64,000 bases of DNA from assembly GCF_022669055.1 (NCBI RefSeq), contig NZ_JAJMLW010000001.1, positions 930,001 through 994,000 of the forward strand, written 5' to 3'. Below, piece by piece: positions 1 through 9,976 of this stretch. Every line of letters starts with the position of its first letter. Position 1 is the stretch's first letter. The stretch is from Adlercreutzia faecimuris (lineage in GTDB: Bacteria > Actinomycetota > Coriobacteriia > Coriobacteriales > Eggerthellaceae). Made by a program: the position numbers and the translations under genes. The notes beneath the pieces are model-generated. The model was not told where the DNA came from, did not search any database, and saw only the letters and a list, made by a program, of their open reading frames with translations.

Positions 1-113
1 GTCGCGTCACGCGTGTGGTGGCCCTCGCGTCGGCGCCACGGCACGCCGCGGCCACCCCGGGCGGCGCGGCTGCCCGCACGCGCGAAAGAGCCGTGGCGGC
101 GGCGCGGCCCATG

Positions 114-119
114 CTATGA
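114..119 (+). promoter_or_regulatory. -10 box of eno
   Basis: TATGAT lies about 50 bases upstream of the enolase start. No convincing -35 box is visible. A strong ribosome binding site (taggaggcat) sits just before the ATG at 168. The first 110 bases of the window are GC-rich and hold no gene I can support. Confidence 0.5.
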
Positions 120-158
120 TGGAAGCGCTATGGGTAAAGCACCTTTTTCACCTGCTAG

Positions 159-1460
<1,302 letters not shown>

Positions 1461-1474
1461 GGCAGCGCGAGAAG

Positions 1475-1506
1475 GGGGGCCGTGCCGAGGGGTGCGGCCC
1501 TTTTTT
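1475..1506 (+). terminator. Intrinsic terminator after eno
   Basis: A GC-rich hairpin (gggggccg paired with cggccc) is followed by six T residues, 14 bases after the enolase stop codon. Confidence 0.85.
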
Positions 1507-1572
1507 GCGCGTGGGCGAAATCCCGGGCGTCCTCGTCCGGGGCTTTCCGGGCGCGGGATATTCTCGAACGGG

Positions 1573-1578
1573 TATAAT
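1573..1578 (+). promoter_or_regulatory. -10 box of moeA
   Basis: A perfect TATAAT lies about 70 bases before the moeA start and after the eno terminator. No consensus -35 box is seen at the expected distance. Confidence 0.5.
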
Positions 1579-1648
1579 GGCCCCAACTCTAGGAACATGG
1601 CGCGGCGCCGGCCCCGGCCGGGGCGCGCCTTCGCGGAAAGGATGGCCC

Positions 1649-2905
1649 ATGACCGACATGATCTCGCTGGAGGAGGCGCGCGCGCTCGTGCTCGCGCAGG
1701 TGGCGCCGCTCGACTCGGAGGTCGTTCCCCTGCTGGAGGTGGTGGGCCGCGTGGCTGCCGCCGACCTGGCCAGCGACATCGACATCGCCCCCTTCGCCCA
1801 CTCGGCCATGGACGGCTTCGCCCTGCGCGCCGCCGAGATCGCCGGGGCGACCGAGGACGCGCCGACCCAGCTCAAGGTCATCGCCGAGATCGGCGCGGGT
1901 GATGTGTTCTCCGGCGCCATCGCGCCGGGCGAGTGCGTGCGCATCATGACCGGCGCCCCGCTGCCGGACGACGCCGACTCCGTGGTGAAGTACGAGATCG
2001 TCGCCGTGGTCGAGGGCGACGGCAAGCCCGGGTCCACCGTGGCCTTCGCCGCCCCCACGGCCGAGGGCTCCAACGTGCGCCCGGCCGGCGAGGAGGCGCG
2101 CGCCGGCGAGGTGGTCGTGGAGCGCGGCGAGGTCATCGGCGCCGCGGGCGTGGGCTTCCTCGCCAGCTGCGGCGTGCTCGAGGTGCCGGCCTACCGGCGC
2201 CCGCGCGTGGCCATCATCGCCACGGGCAGCGAGCTCGTGCCGCCCGATCAGGTGCCCGGCCCCGGCCAGATCCGCAACTCCAACAGCTACGCCATGGCCG
2301 CCTGCGCCCAGGAGGCCGGCGCGGTGCCCGTCGTGCTGCCCATCGTCGCCGACACCTTCGAGGCTCTGCGCGACGCGGTGGACGCCGCCTCGCGCGCCTA
2401 TGACTTCGTGGTGACCACCGGCGGCGCAGCCAACGGCGACTTCGACTTCATCAAGCCGGTCGTCGACGAGCTGGGCGACCTGCTCATGACCTCGGTCAAC
2501 ATGCGCCCCGGCAAAGCCCAGACGTTCGGCCTGGTCAATGGCACGCCGGTCTTCGGGTTGCCGGGCAACCCCGCTGCGGCCTACTGCGGCTTCGAGCTCA
2601 TCATCCGCGCGGCGCTGCGCAAGATGCAGGGCTTCGCGCACGTCGATCGGCCCACGGTGCGGGCGCGCCTGACCGCGCCGGTGCGCAAGAAGGACGTGCG
2701 GCGCCTGTTCAGCCGCTCGACGCTCACGCGCGCGGCCGACGGCGCCTTCGAGGTGACGCCCGCCAAGAACCAGAGCTCGGGGCTGTTCGGCCCCATCCAG
2801 AAGTCGAACTGCCTGGCCTCCATCCCCGAGGGCCCGCAGATGCTCGAGCCGGGCGACGAGGTGGAGTGCATCCTCCTCGACGTGTCGGAGGAAGTGCCGC
2901 TGTAG
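1649..2905 (+). CDS. moeA: Molybdopterin molybdenumtransferase MoeA
   Basis: Inserts molybdate into adenylylated molybdopterin in the last step of molybdenum-cofactor synthesis. The 418-residue protein matches the usual MoeA length. It has the N-terminal HSAMDGFALR motif, a central TTGGAANGDFDF block (a variant of the usual TTGGVSVGDYD), NMRPGKAQTFGL and FGLPGNPAAAY. The ATG at 1649 follows a ggaaagga site. The frame is open far upstream, but that part overlaps eno and reads as a shadow of it. A moaB/mogA homologue follows after 27 bases, so the two probably form an operon that supplies cofactor to enzymes such as the DMSO-reductase-family protein at 57911. Confidence 0.95.
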   Translation: MTDMISLEEARALVLAQVAPLDSEVVPLLEVVGRVAAADLASDIDIAPFAHSAMDGFALRAAEIAGATEDAPTQLKVIAEIGAGDVFSGAIAPGECVRIMTGAPLPDDADSVVKYEIVAVVEGDGKPGSTVAFAAPTAEGSNVRPAGEEARAGEVVVERGEVIGAAGVGFLASCGVLEVPAYRRPRVAIIATGSELVPPDQVPGPGQIRNSNSYAMAACAQEAGAVPVVLPIVADTFEALRDAVDAASRAYDFVVTTGGAANGDFDFIKPVVDELGDLLMTSVNMRPGKAQTFGLVNGTPVFGLPGNPAAAYCGFELIIRAALRKMQGFAHVDRPTVRARLTAPVRKKDVRRLFSRSTLTRAADGAFEVTPAKNQSSGLFGPIQKSNCLASIPEGPQMLEPGDEVECILLDVSEEVPL

Positions 2906-2932
2906 GCGGGGAAAGCAAGCGAAAGGAACCCT

Positions 2933-3436
2933 ATGTCCCACGATCATGATCACTCTGCGCCGGCGCTCACCTTCGCCATCGTCACCTGCTCGGACACGCG
3001 CACGATGAGGGAGGACGCCGCCGGCGCCGCCCTCGAGCGGCTCATCGCCGAGGCGGGCTGGACGTGCGCCTCGCACGTCGTCGTCAAGGACGAGCGCGCC
3101 GACATCGGCGCCGCCATCGTCGAGGCCGCCGACCGGCCGGAGGTGGACATCGTGCTCACCTGTGGCGGCAGCGGGCTGTCGCTGCGCGACGTGACCCCCG
3201 AGGCCACCCGCGACGTGTGCGAGCGCGACGTGCCCGGCATCGCCGAGGCCATGCGCTACCACAGCCTCCAGATCACGCCGTTCGCCATGCTGTCGCGCGC
3301 GGTGTGCATGCAGCGCGGGCGCACGCTCGTCATCAACCTGCCCGGCTCGACCAAGGCCGCGACCGAGAACTGGGAGGGCATCGTGGCCGCGCTGCCCCAC
3401 GCCGCCAAGATGATGGCCGGCGGCGGCCACGAGTAG
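2933..3436 (+). CDS. Molybdenum cofactor biosynthesis protein, MoaB/MogA family
   Basis: Predicted molybdopterin adenylyltransferase, the partner step to MoeA. The 167-residue protein carries the family signature TCGGSGLSLRDVTPEAT near residues 81-97 (usual form TGGTGxxxRDVTPEAT) and the C-terminal NLPGSTKA phosphate-binding loop. A His-rich N-terminus (MSHDHDHS) is present. It lies 27 bases after moeA with its own aaaggaa site, consistent with co-transcription. MoaB and MogA cannot be separated from sequence alone, so no symbol is given. Confidence 0.9.
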   Translation: MSHDHDHSAPALTFAIVTCSDTRTMREDAAGAALERLIAEAGWTCASHVVVKDERADIGAAIVEAADRPEVDIVLTCGGSGLSLRDVTPEATRDVCERDVPGIAEAMRYHSLQITPFAMLSRAVCMQRGRTLVINLPGSTKAATENWEGIVAALPHAAKMMAGGGHE

Positions 3437-3494
3437 CACCTGACGCGAGGGCGCGGCGAGCCACGGGTAGGCCTGTCGCGCCGCCGCCCGCAGG

Positions 3495-3526
3495 CGGGCC
3501 CGGGGCGCGCGGCCGCCCCGGGCCCG
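3495..3526 (+). terminator. GC hairpin after the moaB/mogA gene
   Basis: A perfect 13-bp stem with a 6-base loop, without a T run, lies just upstream of the alr -10 box TATACT (3533-3538). It could end transcription of the molybdenum genes or insulate alr. Confidence 0.45.
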
Positions 3527-3577
3527 TTGCGCTATACTGGCAGGTGATCAGGTAGGCGAGCGAAGGCGAATACGGAC

Positions 3578-5029
3578 ATGACAGAACCACTCAACGGCTT
3601 CACGGGGTTCGGGCGGCGCGACCCCGGGTTCGTCTCGGCCAGTCAGGCCATGCGCCAGGCCGAGACCGAGGCGCGCATGGCGCAGTCGGATCCGGCCGGC
3701 GCCGCGCGGCGTGCCCGTGACGCCCGGGCGGCCAACGCCCAGGCGCTCTCGCAGGCCACGGCCGACCTGGGTCGCGCGGCCGGCGCGTGGGGCGCGCCCA
3801 CGGCCAAGACGGGCGTGCTGCGCTTCGCCCAGGCCGGCGCCGGCGAGGCCCCGCGGTTCGACCCCGACAAGCTCGCCCTCATCCCGCCCGCCGACCGCCG
3901 CTGGTCGTGGGTGGAGATCGACCTCAACGCCATCCGCCATAACGCCTCCGCCGTGAAGAAGCGCCTGGCCCCGGGCACGCGCCTCATGGCCGTCGTCAAG
4001 GCCGACGCCTACGGCCACGGCGCCGTGCAGTGCGCCAAGACCGCCCTCAACTCCGGCGCCGAGTACCTGGGCGTCGCCACGGTGAACGAGGCCATCGAGC
4101 TGCGCGAGGCGCTCATCAACGCGCCCATCCTCATCCTGGCCGAGCCGCCCGCGGCGTCCATCCCGCTGCTCCTGGGCTACAAGGTGATGCCGACCGTCTA
4201 CTCGGCCGAGTTCGCCATCCAGTACGCCGAGGCCGCCGACGCCATGGGCCTGCGCGCGCCCTTCCACCTGAAGGTGAACACGGGCATGAACCGCATCGGC
4301 GTGCGCCATGACGAGGTGGTGCCCTTCATGCACCAGGTGGGCTTCCACCGGGCGCTCGAGCTGGTGGGCACGTTCACGCACTTCGCGACGGCCGACTGCG
4401 CTGAGACCCTCGACTTCCAGATCCAGGTCAAGCGCTTCATCGAGGCGATCAACGCCCTGCGCGGGGCCGGCATCGACCCGGGCATCGTGCACGCGGCCAA
4501 CTCGGCGGCGGCCATCCGCTACCCCGACGTGCAGTTCGACATGGTGCGCCTGGGCATCGGGCTGTACGGCTTCCACCCGTGCCCGGAGACGTTCCCCCTC
4601 ATCGAGCTCCGGCCGGCCATGAGCGTGAAGGCGCGCATCACCGACGCGCGGCTCGTGCCCATGAGCGAGGGCGTCAGCTACGGGCTGCACTACCGCAGCC
4701 CCGGCTCGATGAAGATCTGCACGCTGCCCATCGGGTACGCCGACGGGCTGCGGCGCAACCTCTCCGGCCGCGTCGAGTTCCTGCTGGGCGAGCAGCGCGT
4801 GCGCCAGGTGGGCAACATCTGCATGGACCAGTGCATGTTCGAGGTGGACATGCGCACCTACGGCACGCGCACGCGCATCGACCCGCAGGTGGGGGACGAG
4901 GTGGTCATCGTGGGCGCCGTGGGCGACGCGGTGGTCACCATCGACGAGATGTGCGATCTGCTCGACACCATCCCGCACGAGGTGGCCATCGGCTTCGGCT
5001 GCTCGCGCATGCCGCGCATCTACGTGTAG
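3578..5029 (+). CDS. alr: Alanine racemase with N-terminal extension
   Basis: PLP-dependent interconversion of L- and D-alanine for peptidoglycan. The protein has 483 residues; typical alanine racemases have 360-390. The catalytic domain starts near residue 109 ([14 protein letters not shown]). Lys141 in [12 protein letters not shown] is the PLP lysine, and the C-terminal domain has [16 protein letters not shown] and [12 protein letters not shown]. The first 107 residues are Ala/Arg-rich with no recognisable fold. The ATG at 3578 has only a weak ribosome binding site, so a shorter product from an internal start is possible. A TATACT box lies at 3533. Confidence 0.93.
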   Translation: MTEPLNGFTGFGRRDPGFVSASQAMRQAETEARMAQSDPAGAARRARDARAANAQALSQATADLGRAAGAWGAPTAKTGVLRFAQAGAGEAPRFDPDKLALIPPADRRWSWVEIDLNAIRHNASAVKKRLAPGTRLMAVVKADAYGHGAVQCAKTALNSGAEYLGVATVNEAIELREALINAPILILAEPPAASIPLLLGYKVMPTVYSAEFAIQYAEAADAMGLRAPFHLKVNTGMNRIGVRHDEVVPFMHQVGFHRALELVGTFTHFATADCAETLDFQIQVKRFIEAINALRGAGIDPGIVHAANSAAAIRYPDVQFDMVRLGIGLYGFHPCPETFPLIELRPAMSVKARITDARLVPMSEGVSYGLHYRSPGSMKICTLPIGYADGLRRNLSGRVEFLLGEQRVRQVGNICMDQCMFEVDMRTYGTRTRIDPQVGDEVVIVGAVGDAVVTIDEMCDLLDTIPHEVAIGFGCSRMPRIYV

Positions 5030-5134
5030 GGGCCGCGCGCCCTCTGCTCGCGCCCGCTGCGAGCGTCGCCGCGCTCGCACCGCTGCCGCTGGCCCGCCCT
5101 CGTACCCGCCCCGTCCGACCGAAAGGAACCCGCC

Positions 5135-5725
5135 ATGTCCAAGCCCCACATCCCGCTGGACGAGCTGCGCGCCCAGGTGGCCGCGTGCCACCGCTGCCCG
5201 CTCGCCGACGGGCGCACCCAGACGGTCTTCGGCGTCGGCGACCCCGAGGCGCGCGTGCTCATCGTGGGCGAGGCGCCCGGCAAGAACGAGGACCTGCAGG
5301 GCGAGCCCTTCGTCGGAGCCGCGGGGAAGTACCTCGACGAGCTTCTGGCCATCGCCGGGCTCACGCGCGGCGACGTGTTCATCGCCAACGTGCTCAAGTG
5401 CCGCCCGCCGGGGAACCGCGACCCGCGCCCCGAGGAGATCGAGCTGTGCACGCCGTTTCTGCGCGAGCAGACGCGCACCATCGACCCGGAGTTCATCGTC
5501 ACGCTGGGCAACTTCTCCACCAAGTTCATCCTGAAGACCGAGGTGGGCATCACGCGGCTCCACGGCACGCTGCAGCGGGCCGGCCGCTTCAAGGTGTTCC
5601 CCATCTTCCACCCGGCCGCCGCGCTCTACGACTCGAAGAAGCGCGAGGCGCTCGAGAACGACTTCGCCACCTTGGGCGAGCTTCTGGGCACCCGGCCACC
5701 TGCCGCCGCGCAGCCGACCGCTTAG
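5135..5725 (+). CDS. Uracil-DNA glycosylase, family 4 (iron-sulfur type)
   Basis: Removes uracil from DNA in base-excision repair. The 196-residue protein has the family-4 motif [17 protein letters not shown] and the second active-site motif HPAAALY. The four cysteines expected to hold a [4Fe-4S] cluster are visible: Cys18 and Cys21 (CHRC), Cys89 ([10 protein letters not shown]) and Cys105 (ELCTPF). A clear aaaggaa site precedes the ATG. It lies 105 bases after alr, possibly in the same transcript. Confidence 0.95.
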   Translation: MSKPHIPLDELRAQVAACHRCPLADGRTQTVFGVGDPEARVLIVGEAPGKNEDLQGEPFVGAAGKYLDELLAIAGLTRGDVFIANVLKCRPPGNRDPRPEEIELCTPFLREQTRTIDPEFIVTLGNFSTKFILKTEVGITRLHGTLQRAGRFKVFPIFHPAAALYDSKKREALENDFATLGELLGTRPPAAAQPTA

Positions 5726-5786
5726 CGTCGCCGCGTGCTCTGCGGGGCGCCCCGCCGCGCCACCGCCGCGTCCCGCGTGGCCGGCG

Positions 5787-6710
5787 CTACAGCCAGTGGC
5801 GCCGGCGGAAGTAGATGAGGAAGCCGGAGGTGGTGACGACGGCCAGCGCGATGAGCGCGGCGGCCATCCAGGGCCAGTCGACGCCGGGCAGCACCGTCAG
5901 GTTCATGCCGAACCAGCCCGTGACCAGCGTGAGCGGGGCGAACAGCACCGTCACGATGGTGAACGTCTGCATGATGGAGTTCTGCTTGAGGTCGATGCGC
6001 GTCTGGTGCAGCTCGTGGAGCTGGATGCCGTACTCCTTGATGATCTCGGCCCGGTTGGCCAGCCGGTCGGCCAGGTTGGACACGCGGGTGAAGGCCCGTG
6101 CGTCGGCGGGCTCCATCAGCTTGTTCTCGTCGTCGGCGATGATGGCGGCCATGGCGGCCACCTGCTGGTAGTAGGTGCCCAGCCGCGACGACGCGCGCCG
6201 GTACGCCATGATCATGCTCGTGGTGATGTCGGCGCCGCGCTCGATCATCGCCTCCTCGGCGTCCTCCATGGTGTCCTCCAGGCGGCCCAGGTAGGCCAGG
6301 TCGTCCACGAGCAGCGTCTTGAAGAACAGGTAGAGGCAGTGGGCGGTGCCCATGGTGCGCATGACGCCGCTCTTGGCGATGGAGGCCAGGATGGCCTCGG
6401 CCACGGTGCCGTCCTCGATGAAGATGAGGTGCTCGTCTTCCAGGTAGAATGAGAACAGGGCCGGGTCGCCGGTGGGGTCGGCCTTGTCGGGCACGGCGAA
6501 GGAGCCCACCAAAAACCCGGGGTAGACCTCCACGAAGCTGGTCTCGGACGCCTCGAGGGAGCGGAGGGCCTCGACCCCGTCCCGCTCGATGCCGGTGAGG
6601 GTGCGGAAGGCGTCGGAGGTGATCACCTCCACCACGGGGACGTCGGAGCGCTTCGCCTCGTCGGCGGAGACCTCCGCCATCTTGTCCCTCAGCTCGTAGC
6701 GAACGGCCAT
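5787..6710 (-). CDS. CorA-type divalent cation transporter
   Basis: Membrane magnesium/cobalt/nickel channel family. The 307-residue protein has a long, mostly alpha-helical cytoplasmic N-terminal part and two C-terminal membrane helices. The signature GMN motif (TGWFGMNL, near residue 271) sits at the end of the first helix. The C-terminus ends in a short basic tail (YFRRRHWL). The ATG is preceded on the minus strand by a ggaggag site. The gene converges on the uracil-DNA glycosylase and diverges from the flavoprotein pair at 7015. The ion carried cannot be told from sequence. Confidence 0.92.
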   Translation of the reverse strand: MAVRYELRDKMAEVSADEAKRSDVPVVEVITSDAFRTLTGIERDGVEALRSLEASETSFVEVYPGFLVGSFAVPDKADPTGDPALFSFYLEDEHLIFIEDGTVAEAILASIAKSGVMRTMGTAHCLYLFFKTLLVDDLAYLGRLEDTMEDAEEAMIERGADITTSMIMAYRRASSRLGTYYQQVAAMAAIIADDENKLMEPADARAFTRVSNLADRLANRAEIIKEYGIQLHELHQTRIDLKQNSIMQTFTIVTVLFAPLTLVTGWFGMNLTVLPGVDWPWMAAALIALAVVTTSGFLIYFRRRHWL

Positions 6711-7014
6711 GGCTCCTCCTCCCTGCTTCCCCGCGTTCCTCGCCGCTCGCGCCCTGCGCGGCGGCCACGTCCCATCGCCCCGATTATAGGCCGCGGCCCC
6801 GGGGTGCCCCGGTTCTGTGGGCAGTTCGTGGACTTCTCGTTTTCGCTACAAATGCAGGGGCACGCAGCGGGCTTTCGCTATAATTCGCCCTGATCAACGT
6901 GAGACGGGGCGGCCGGCATGCCGAGGGGGCGCGCCGGCCGCCCCGCGTCCCCCGGCCGCGTCCGCCGCGCCGGCTGCGGGGGTCTGCCCGAGGCAAGCGG
7001 GGAAGGGGTCTGGC
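6711..7014. other. Divergent intergenic region (corA / nfnA-like gene)
   Basis: 304 bases between two divergent genes. It holds a perfect TATAAT at 6879-6884 reading toward the flavoprotein genes and a repeated tttcgcta-a motif at 6841 and 6873. No open frame with a credible start or conserved protein is seen. Confidence 0.5.
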
Positions 7015-8211
7015 ATGTACCCAATCGAGAGCGTCGAGGCGCTGAACGACGAGGTGACCCGCATGGTGGTGCGCGCGCCCGACATCGCGCGCAAGATACG
7101 GCCCGGCCAGTTCATCATGCTGCGCATCGACGAGCGCGGCGAGCGCATTCCGCTCACCATGAACGACTGCGACCCCGAGGCCGGCACCGTCACCATCGTG
7201 TTCCAGGCCGTCGGGGCCACCACCATGCGCCTGGCCACGCTCAAGGCCGGGGACGCGCTGCTGGACTTCGTGGGGCCGCTCGGCAACCCCACCGAGCTCG
7301 AGGGCGCCCGCCGCGCCTGCGTCGTGGGCGGCGGCCTGGGCACCGCCATCGCGTACCCCCAGGCCAAGTGGCTGCGCGACCACGGCTGCGAGGTGGACGT
7401 CATCACCGGCTTCCGCACGGCCGACCTCATCATCATGGAAGACGAGATCGAGGCCGTGGCCAGCCGCTCCATCGTCATGACCGACGACGGCTCCAACGGC
7501 AACAAGGGCGTGGTCACCGAGCCTCTGCAGCGCTGGATCGACGAGGGCGCCGGCTACGACCTGGTGCTGGCCGTGGGGCCGGTCATCATGATGAAGTTCG
7601 TGGCCAAGACCACCGAGCCCCACGGCATCCGCACGCTCGTGTCGCTCAACCCGCTCATGATCGACGGCACCGGCATGTGCGGCGGCTGCCGCGTGAAGGT
7701 GGGCGGCGAGTACCTGCACGCCTGCGTGGACGGGCCCGACTTCGACGGGCATCTGGTGGACTACGACGACGCCATGCGCCGCGGCGTGATGTACCGCGGC
7801 TACGAGGGCTCGGCGCGCGAGGCCATGGCCAAGCGCCTGGCGTCCGAGGCGCGCGACTGCGACGTTGCCGCGGGGCTGCGGGCGGCCGACGGCGGGGCCT
7901 GTGGGGCTGCGGGCGACGGCGGCCGCGCGCGGCGCGCCGCGCGCGGCCGCATCACGCTCGACGCCGCCACCGAGGCGCAGCTGGCCGCCATGGAGCCCGA
8001 GAAGGCGAAGAAGGTGCGCGCCGCGCTGGAGGCCAAGGCCGCGCGCGAGGCCGCGGCGGCCGCCGCCGAGCGCGCCGAGCGCGCCGGGGCGGGGCAGTCC
8101 GCCGCCGACGCCGACGATGCCAGCGCCGCCCGCGCCGCGGGTGCCGGGGGCGCTGCGGGCGCCGGGCGCGCCGCCCGTCTCGCGCGCGCCGACGAGGGGA
8201 GGGGGGAGTAG
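7015..8211 (+). CDS. Ferredoxin-NADP reductase-like subunit (NfnA / SudB type)
   Basis: Small subunit of a two-gene flavoprotein of the NADH-dependent ferredoxin:NADP oxidoreductase / sulfide dehydrogenase family. Residues 1-285 have the FAD-binding region (RPGQFIML, RIPLTMNDCD), a nucleotide-binding GGGLGTA and a C-terminal [2Fe-2S] site (MCGGCRVKVGG with a further Cys in HACVDG). Residues about 285-398 are an alanine- and arginine-rich tail that such proteins normally lack. The ATG at 7015 follows a ggggaagg site. The partner gene starts 4 bases after the stop. Electron bifurcation is known for NfnAB; the exact reaction here is inferred. Confidence 0.88.
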   Translation: MYPIESVEALNDEVTRMVVRAPDIARKIRPGQFIMLRIDERGERIPLTMNDCDPEAGTVTIVFQAVGATTMRLATLKAGDALLDFVGPLGNPTELEGARRACVVGGGLGTAIAYPQAKWLRDHGCEVDVITGFRTADLIIMEDEIEAVASRSIVMTDDGSNGNKGVVTEPLQRWIDEGAGYDLVLAVGPVIMMKFVAKTTEPHGIRTLVSLNPLMIDGTGMCGGCRVKVGGEYLHACVDGPDFDGHLVDYDDAMRRGVMYRGYEGSAREAMAKRLASEARDCDVAAGLRAADGGACGAAGDGGRARRAARGRITLDAATEAQLAAMEPEKAKKVRAALEAKAAREAAAAAAERAERAGAGQSAADADDASAARAAGAGGAAGAGRAARLARADEGRGE

Positions 8212-8214
8212 CCG

Positions 8215-9972
8215 ATGGCGAAGATGGTCAACTACAACCGCCAGGGGTACAAGACCCCGATGCCCGTGCTTGACCCGGCCGAGCGCGCCCACACCTTCGC
8301 GGAGGTGTCGCTCGGCTACAACGCCGAGCGCGCCGTGAACGAGGCGCGCCGCTGCATCCAGTGCAACTCGCGCCCCTGCGTGGCGGGCTGCCCGGTGGGC
8401 GTGCCCGTGCGCGAGTTCGTCGGGCACATCGCGCGGCGCGACTTCCCGGCCGCCTACGCCGCCGTGAAGGACGCCAACGCGCTGCCCGCCATCTGCGGGC
8501 GCGTGTGCCCCCAGGAATCCCAGTGCGAGGGCGTGTGCATGCGCGGCCGCAAGGGCGAGGCCGTCGGCATCGGGCGCTTGGAGCGCTTCATCGCCGACTG
8601 GGCCGAGGAGCACCCCGACGAGGCCGCCCGCGCGCTCGCCGAGCGCCGCGCCGCGCACCTGGCGGCCCGCGCCGACGCGGCGGGGGCGGCGGCCGACGCC
8701 GAGGAGATCACCCCGCTCGGCGGCAAGGCCGTGCCCGTCATCCCGCCGGGAACCGACCTGTCCGCCTTCCGCGTGGCGGTGGTGGGCTCGGGCCCCGCGT
8801 CGCTCACCTGCGCCGGCGAGCTGGCCAAGGCCGGCGCGTCGGTCACCGTGTTCGAGGCGCTCCACGCCGTCGGCGGCGTGCTCACCTACGGCATCCCCGA
8901 GTTCCGCCTGCCCAAGTCGCTCGTGGCGCGCGAGGTGGCCGCCATCGAGGAGCTCGGCGTGACCTTCGAGGTCAACGCCGTGGTCGGCAAGCTCTTCGAC
9001 ATCGACGAGCTCATGGGCGAGCGCGGCTTCGACGCCGTGTTCGTCGCCACGGGCGCGGGGCTGCCCAGCTACCTGGGCATCGAGGGCGAGGGGCTCAACG
9101 GCGTGTGCGTGGCCAACGAGCTGCTCACGCGCGTGAACCTCATGCGCGCCTACGAGTACCCGGAATACGAGACGCCCGTCTTCGCCGGCCAGCGCTGCGT
9201 GGTGGTCGGCGGCGGCAACGTCGCCATGGACGCCGCGCGCACCGCCCGGCGCCTGGGCGCCGACGTGACGGTGGTCTACCGCCGCAGCCGCGAGGAGATG
9301 CCCGCGCGCCGCGAGGAGATCCGCCATGCCGAGGAGGAGGGCATCCGCTTCGCCACGCTCACCAACCCGGTGCGCCTGATCGGCGACGACGCGGGCTGGC
9401 TCACCGGCGTCGAGGTGGTCGACATGGAGCTGGGCGAGCCCGACGACAGCGGCCGGCGCCGCCCGCACGAGGTGGCCGGGTCGAACCACGTCATCAGCTG
9501 CGACATGTTCGTGATATCCATCGGGAACAAGACCAACCCGCTCATCGCGCAGACCACTCCGGGGCTCGACACGACGCCGCGCAACCTCATCGTGGTGGAC
9601 GAAGAGACGTGCGCCACCTCGGTGCCGGGCGTCTTCGCCGGCGGCGACGCGGTGTCGGGCGCGGCCACGGTCATCCTGGCCATGGGCGCCGGCAAGCGGG
9701 CGGCCGCGGGCATCGCGGCGTACCTGAACCCCGAGGGGCCGGCCGCGGGGCTGGCCGAGGCCGAGGTCGCGGGCTTGGAGCTCGTCGCGGAGGAGGCTGT
9801 CGTCGAGGCCGAGGCCGCCGAGGAGGCCGCGCCGTCCGGCGTGCCGGCCGAGGAGCGCGCCGCCGTCGACGAGGAGGCCGCGCTGGCCGCGGCGCTGGTG
9901 GCCGCCGGCATCGCGCCGGACGTGGCCGCCCGCGCCGCCGCAGCCGCCCTCATCGAGGGCGCGAAGGGGTAG
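8215..9972 (+). CDS. GltD-like flavoprotein, large subunit (NfnB / SudA type)
   Basis: Partner of the preceding gene, with a glutamate-synthase small-subunit fold. The N-terminus has cysteine clusters for two [4Fe-4S] centres (CIQCNSRPCVAGCPVG; CGRVCPQESQCEGVCMRG). An FAD site (VVGSGPASLTCAGELAK) and an NAD(P)H site (VVVGGGNVAMDAARTARRLG) follow. The protein has 585 residues. The last 75 or so are an Ala/Glu-rich low-complexity tail, as in its partner. An inserted Ala-rich stretch also precedes the FAD domain. Predicted to move electrons between NADPH, NAD and ferredoxin in the cytoplasm. It could be labelled NADPH-dependent glutamate synthase, but no large GltB subunit is nearby. Confidence 0.88.
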   Translation: MAKMVNYNRQGYKTPMPVLDPAERAHTFAEVSLGYNAERAVNEARRCIQCNSRPCVAGCPVGVPVREFVGHIARRDFPAAYAAVKDANALPAICGRVCPQESQCEGVCMRGRKGEAVGIGRLERFIADWAEEHPDEAARALAERRAAHLAARADAAGAAADAEEITPLGGKAVPVIPPGTDLSAFRVAVVGSGPASLTCAGELAKAGASVTVFEALHAVGGVLTYGIPEFRLPKSLVAREVAAIEELGVTFEVNAVVGKLFDIDELMGERGFDAVFVATGAGLPSYLGIEGEGLNGVCVANELLTRVNLMRAYEYPEYETPVFAGQRCVVVGGGNVAMDAARTARRLGADVTVVYRRSREEMPARREEIRHAEEEGIRFATLTNPVRLIGDDAGWLTGVEVVDMELGEPDDSGRRRPHEVAGSNHVISCDMFVISIGNKTNPLIAQTTPGLDTTPRNLIVVDEETCATSVPGVFAGGDAVSGAATVILAMGAGKRAAAGIAAYLNPEGPAAGLAEAEVAGLELVAEEAVVEAEAAEEAAPSGVPAEERAAVDEEAALAAALVAAGIAPDVAARAAAAALIEGAKG

Positions 9973-9976
9973 GCGC

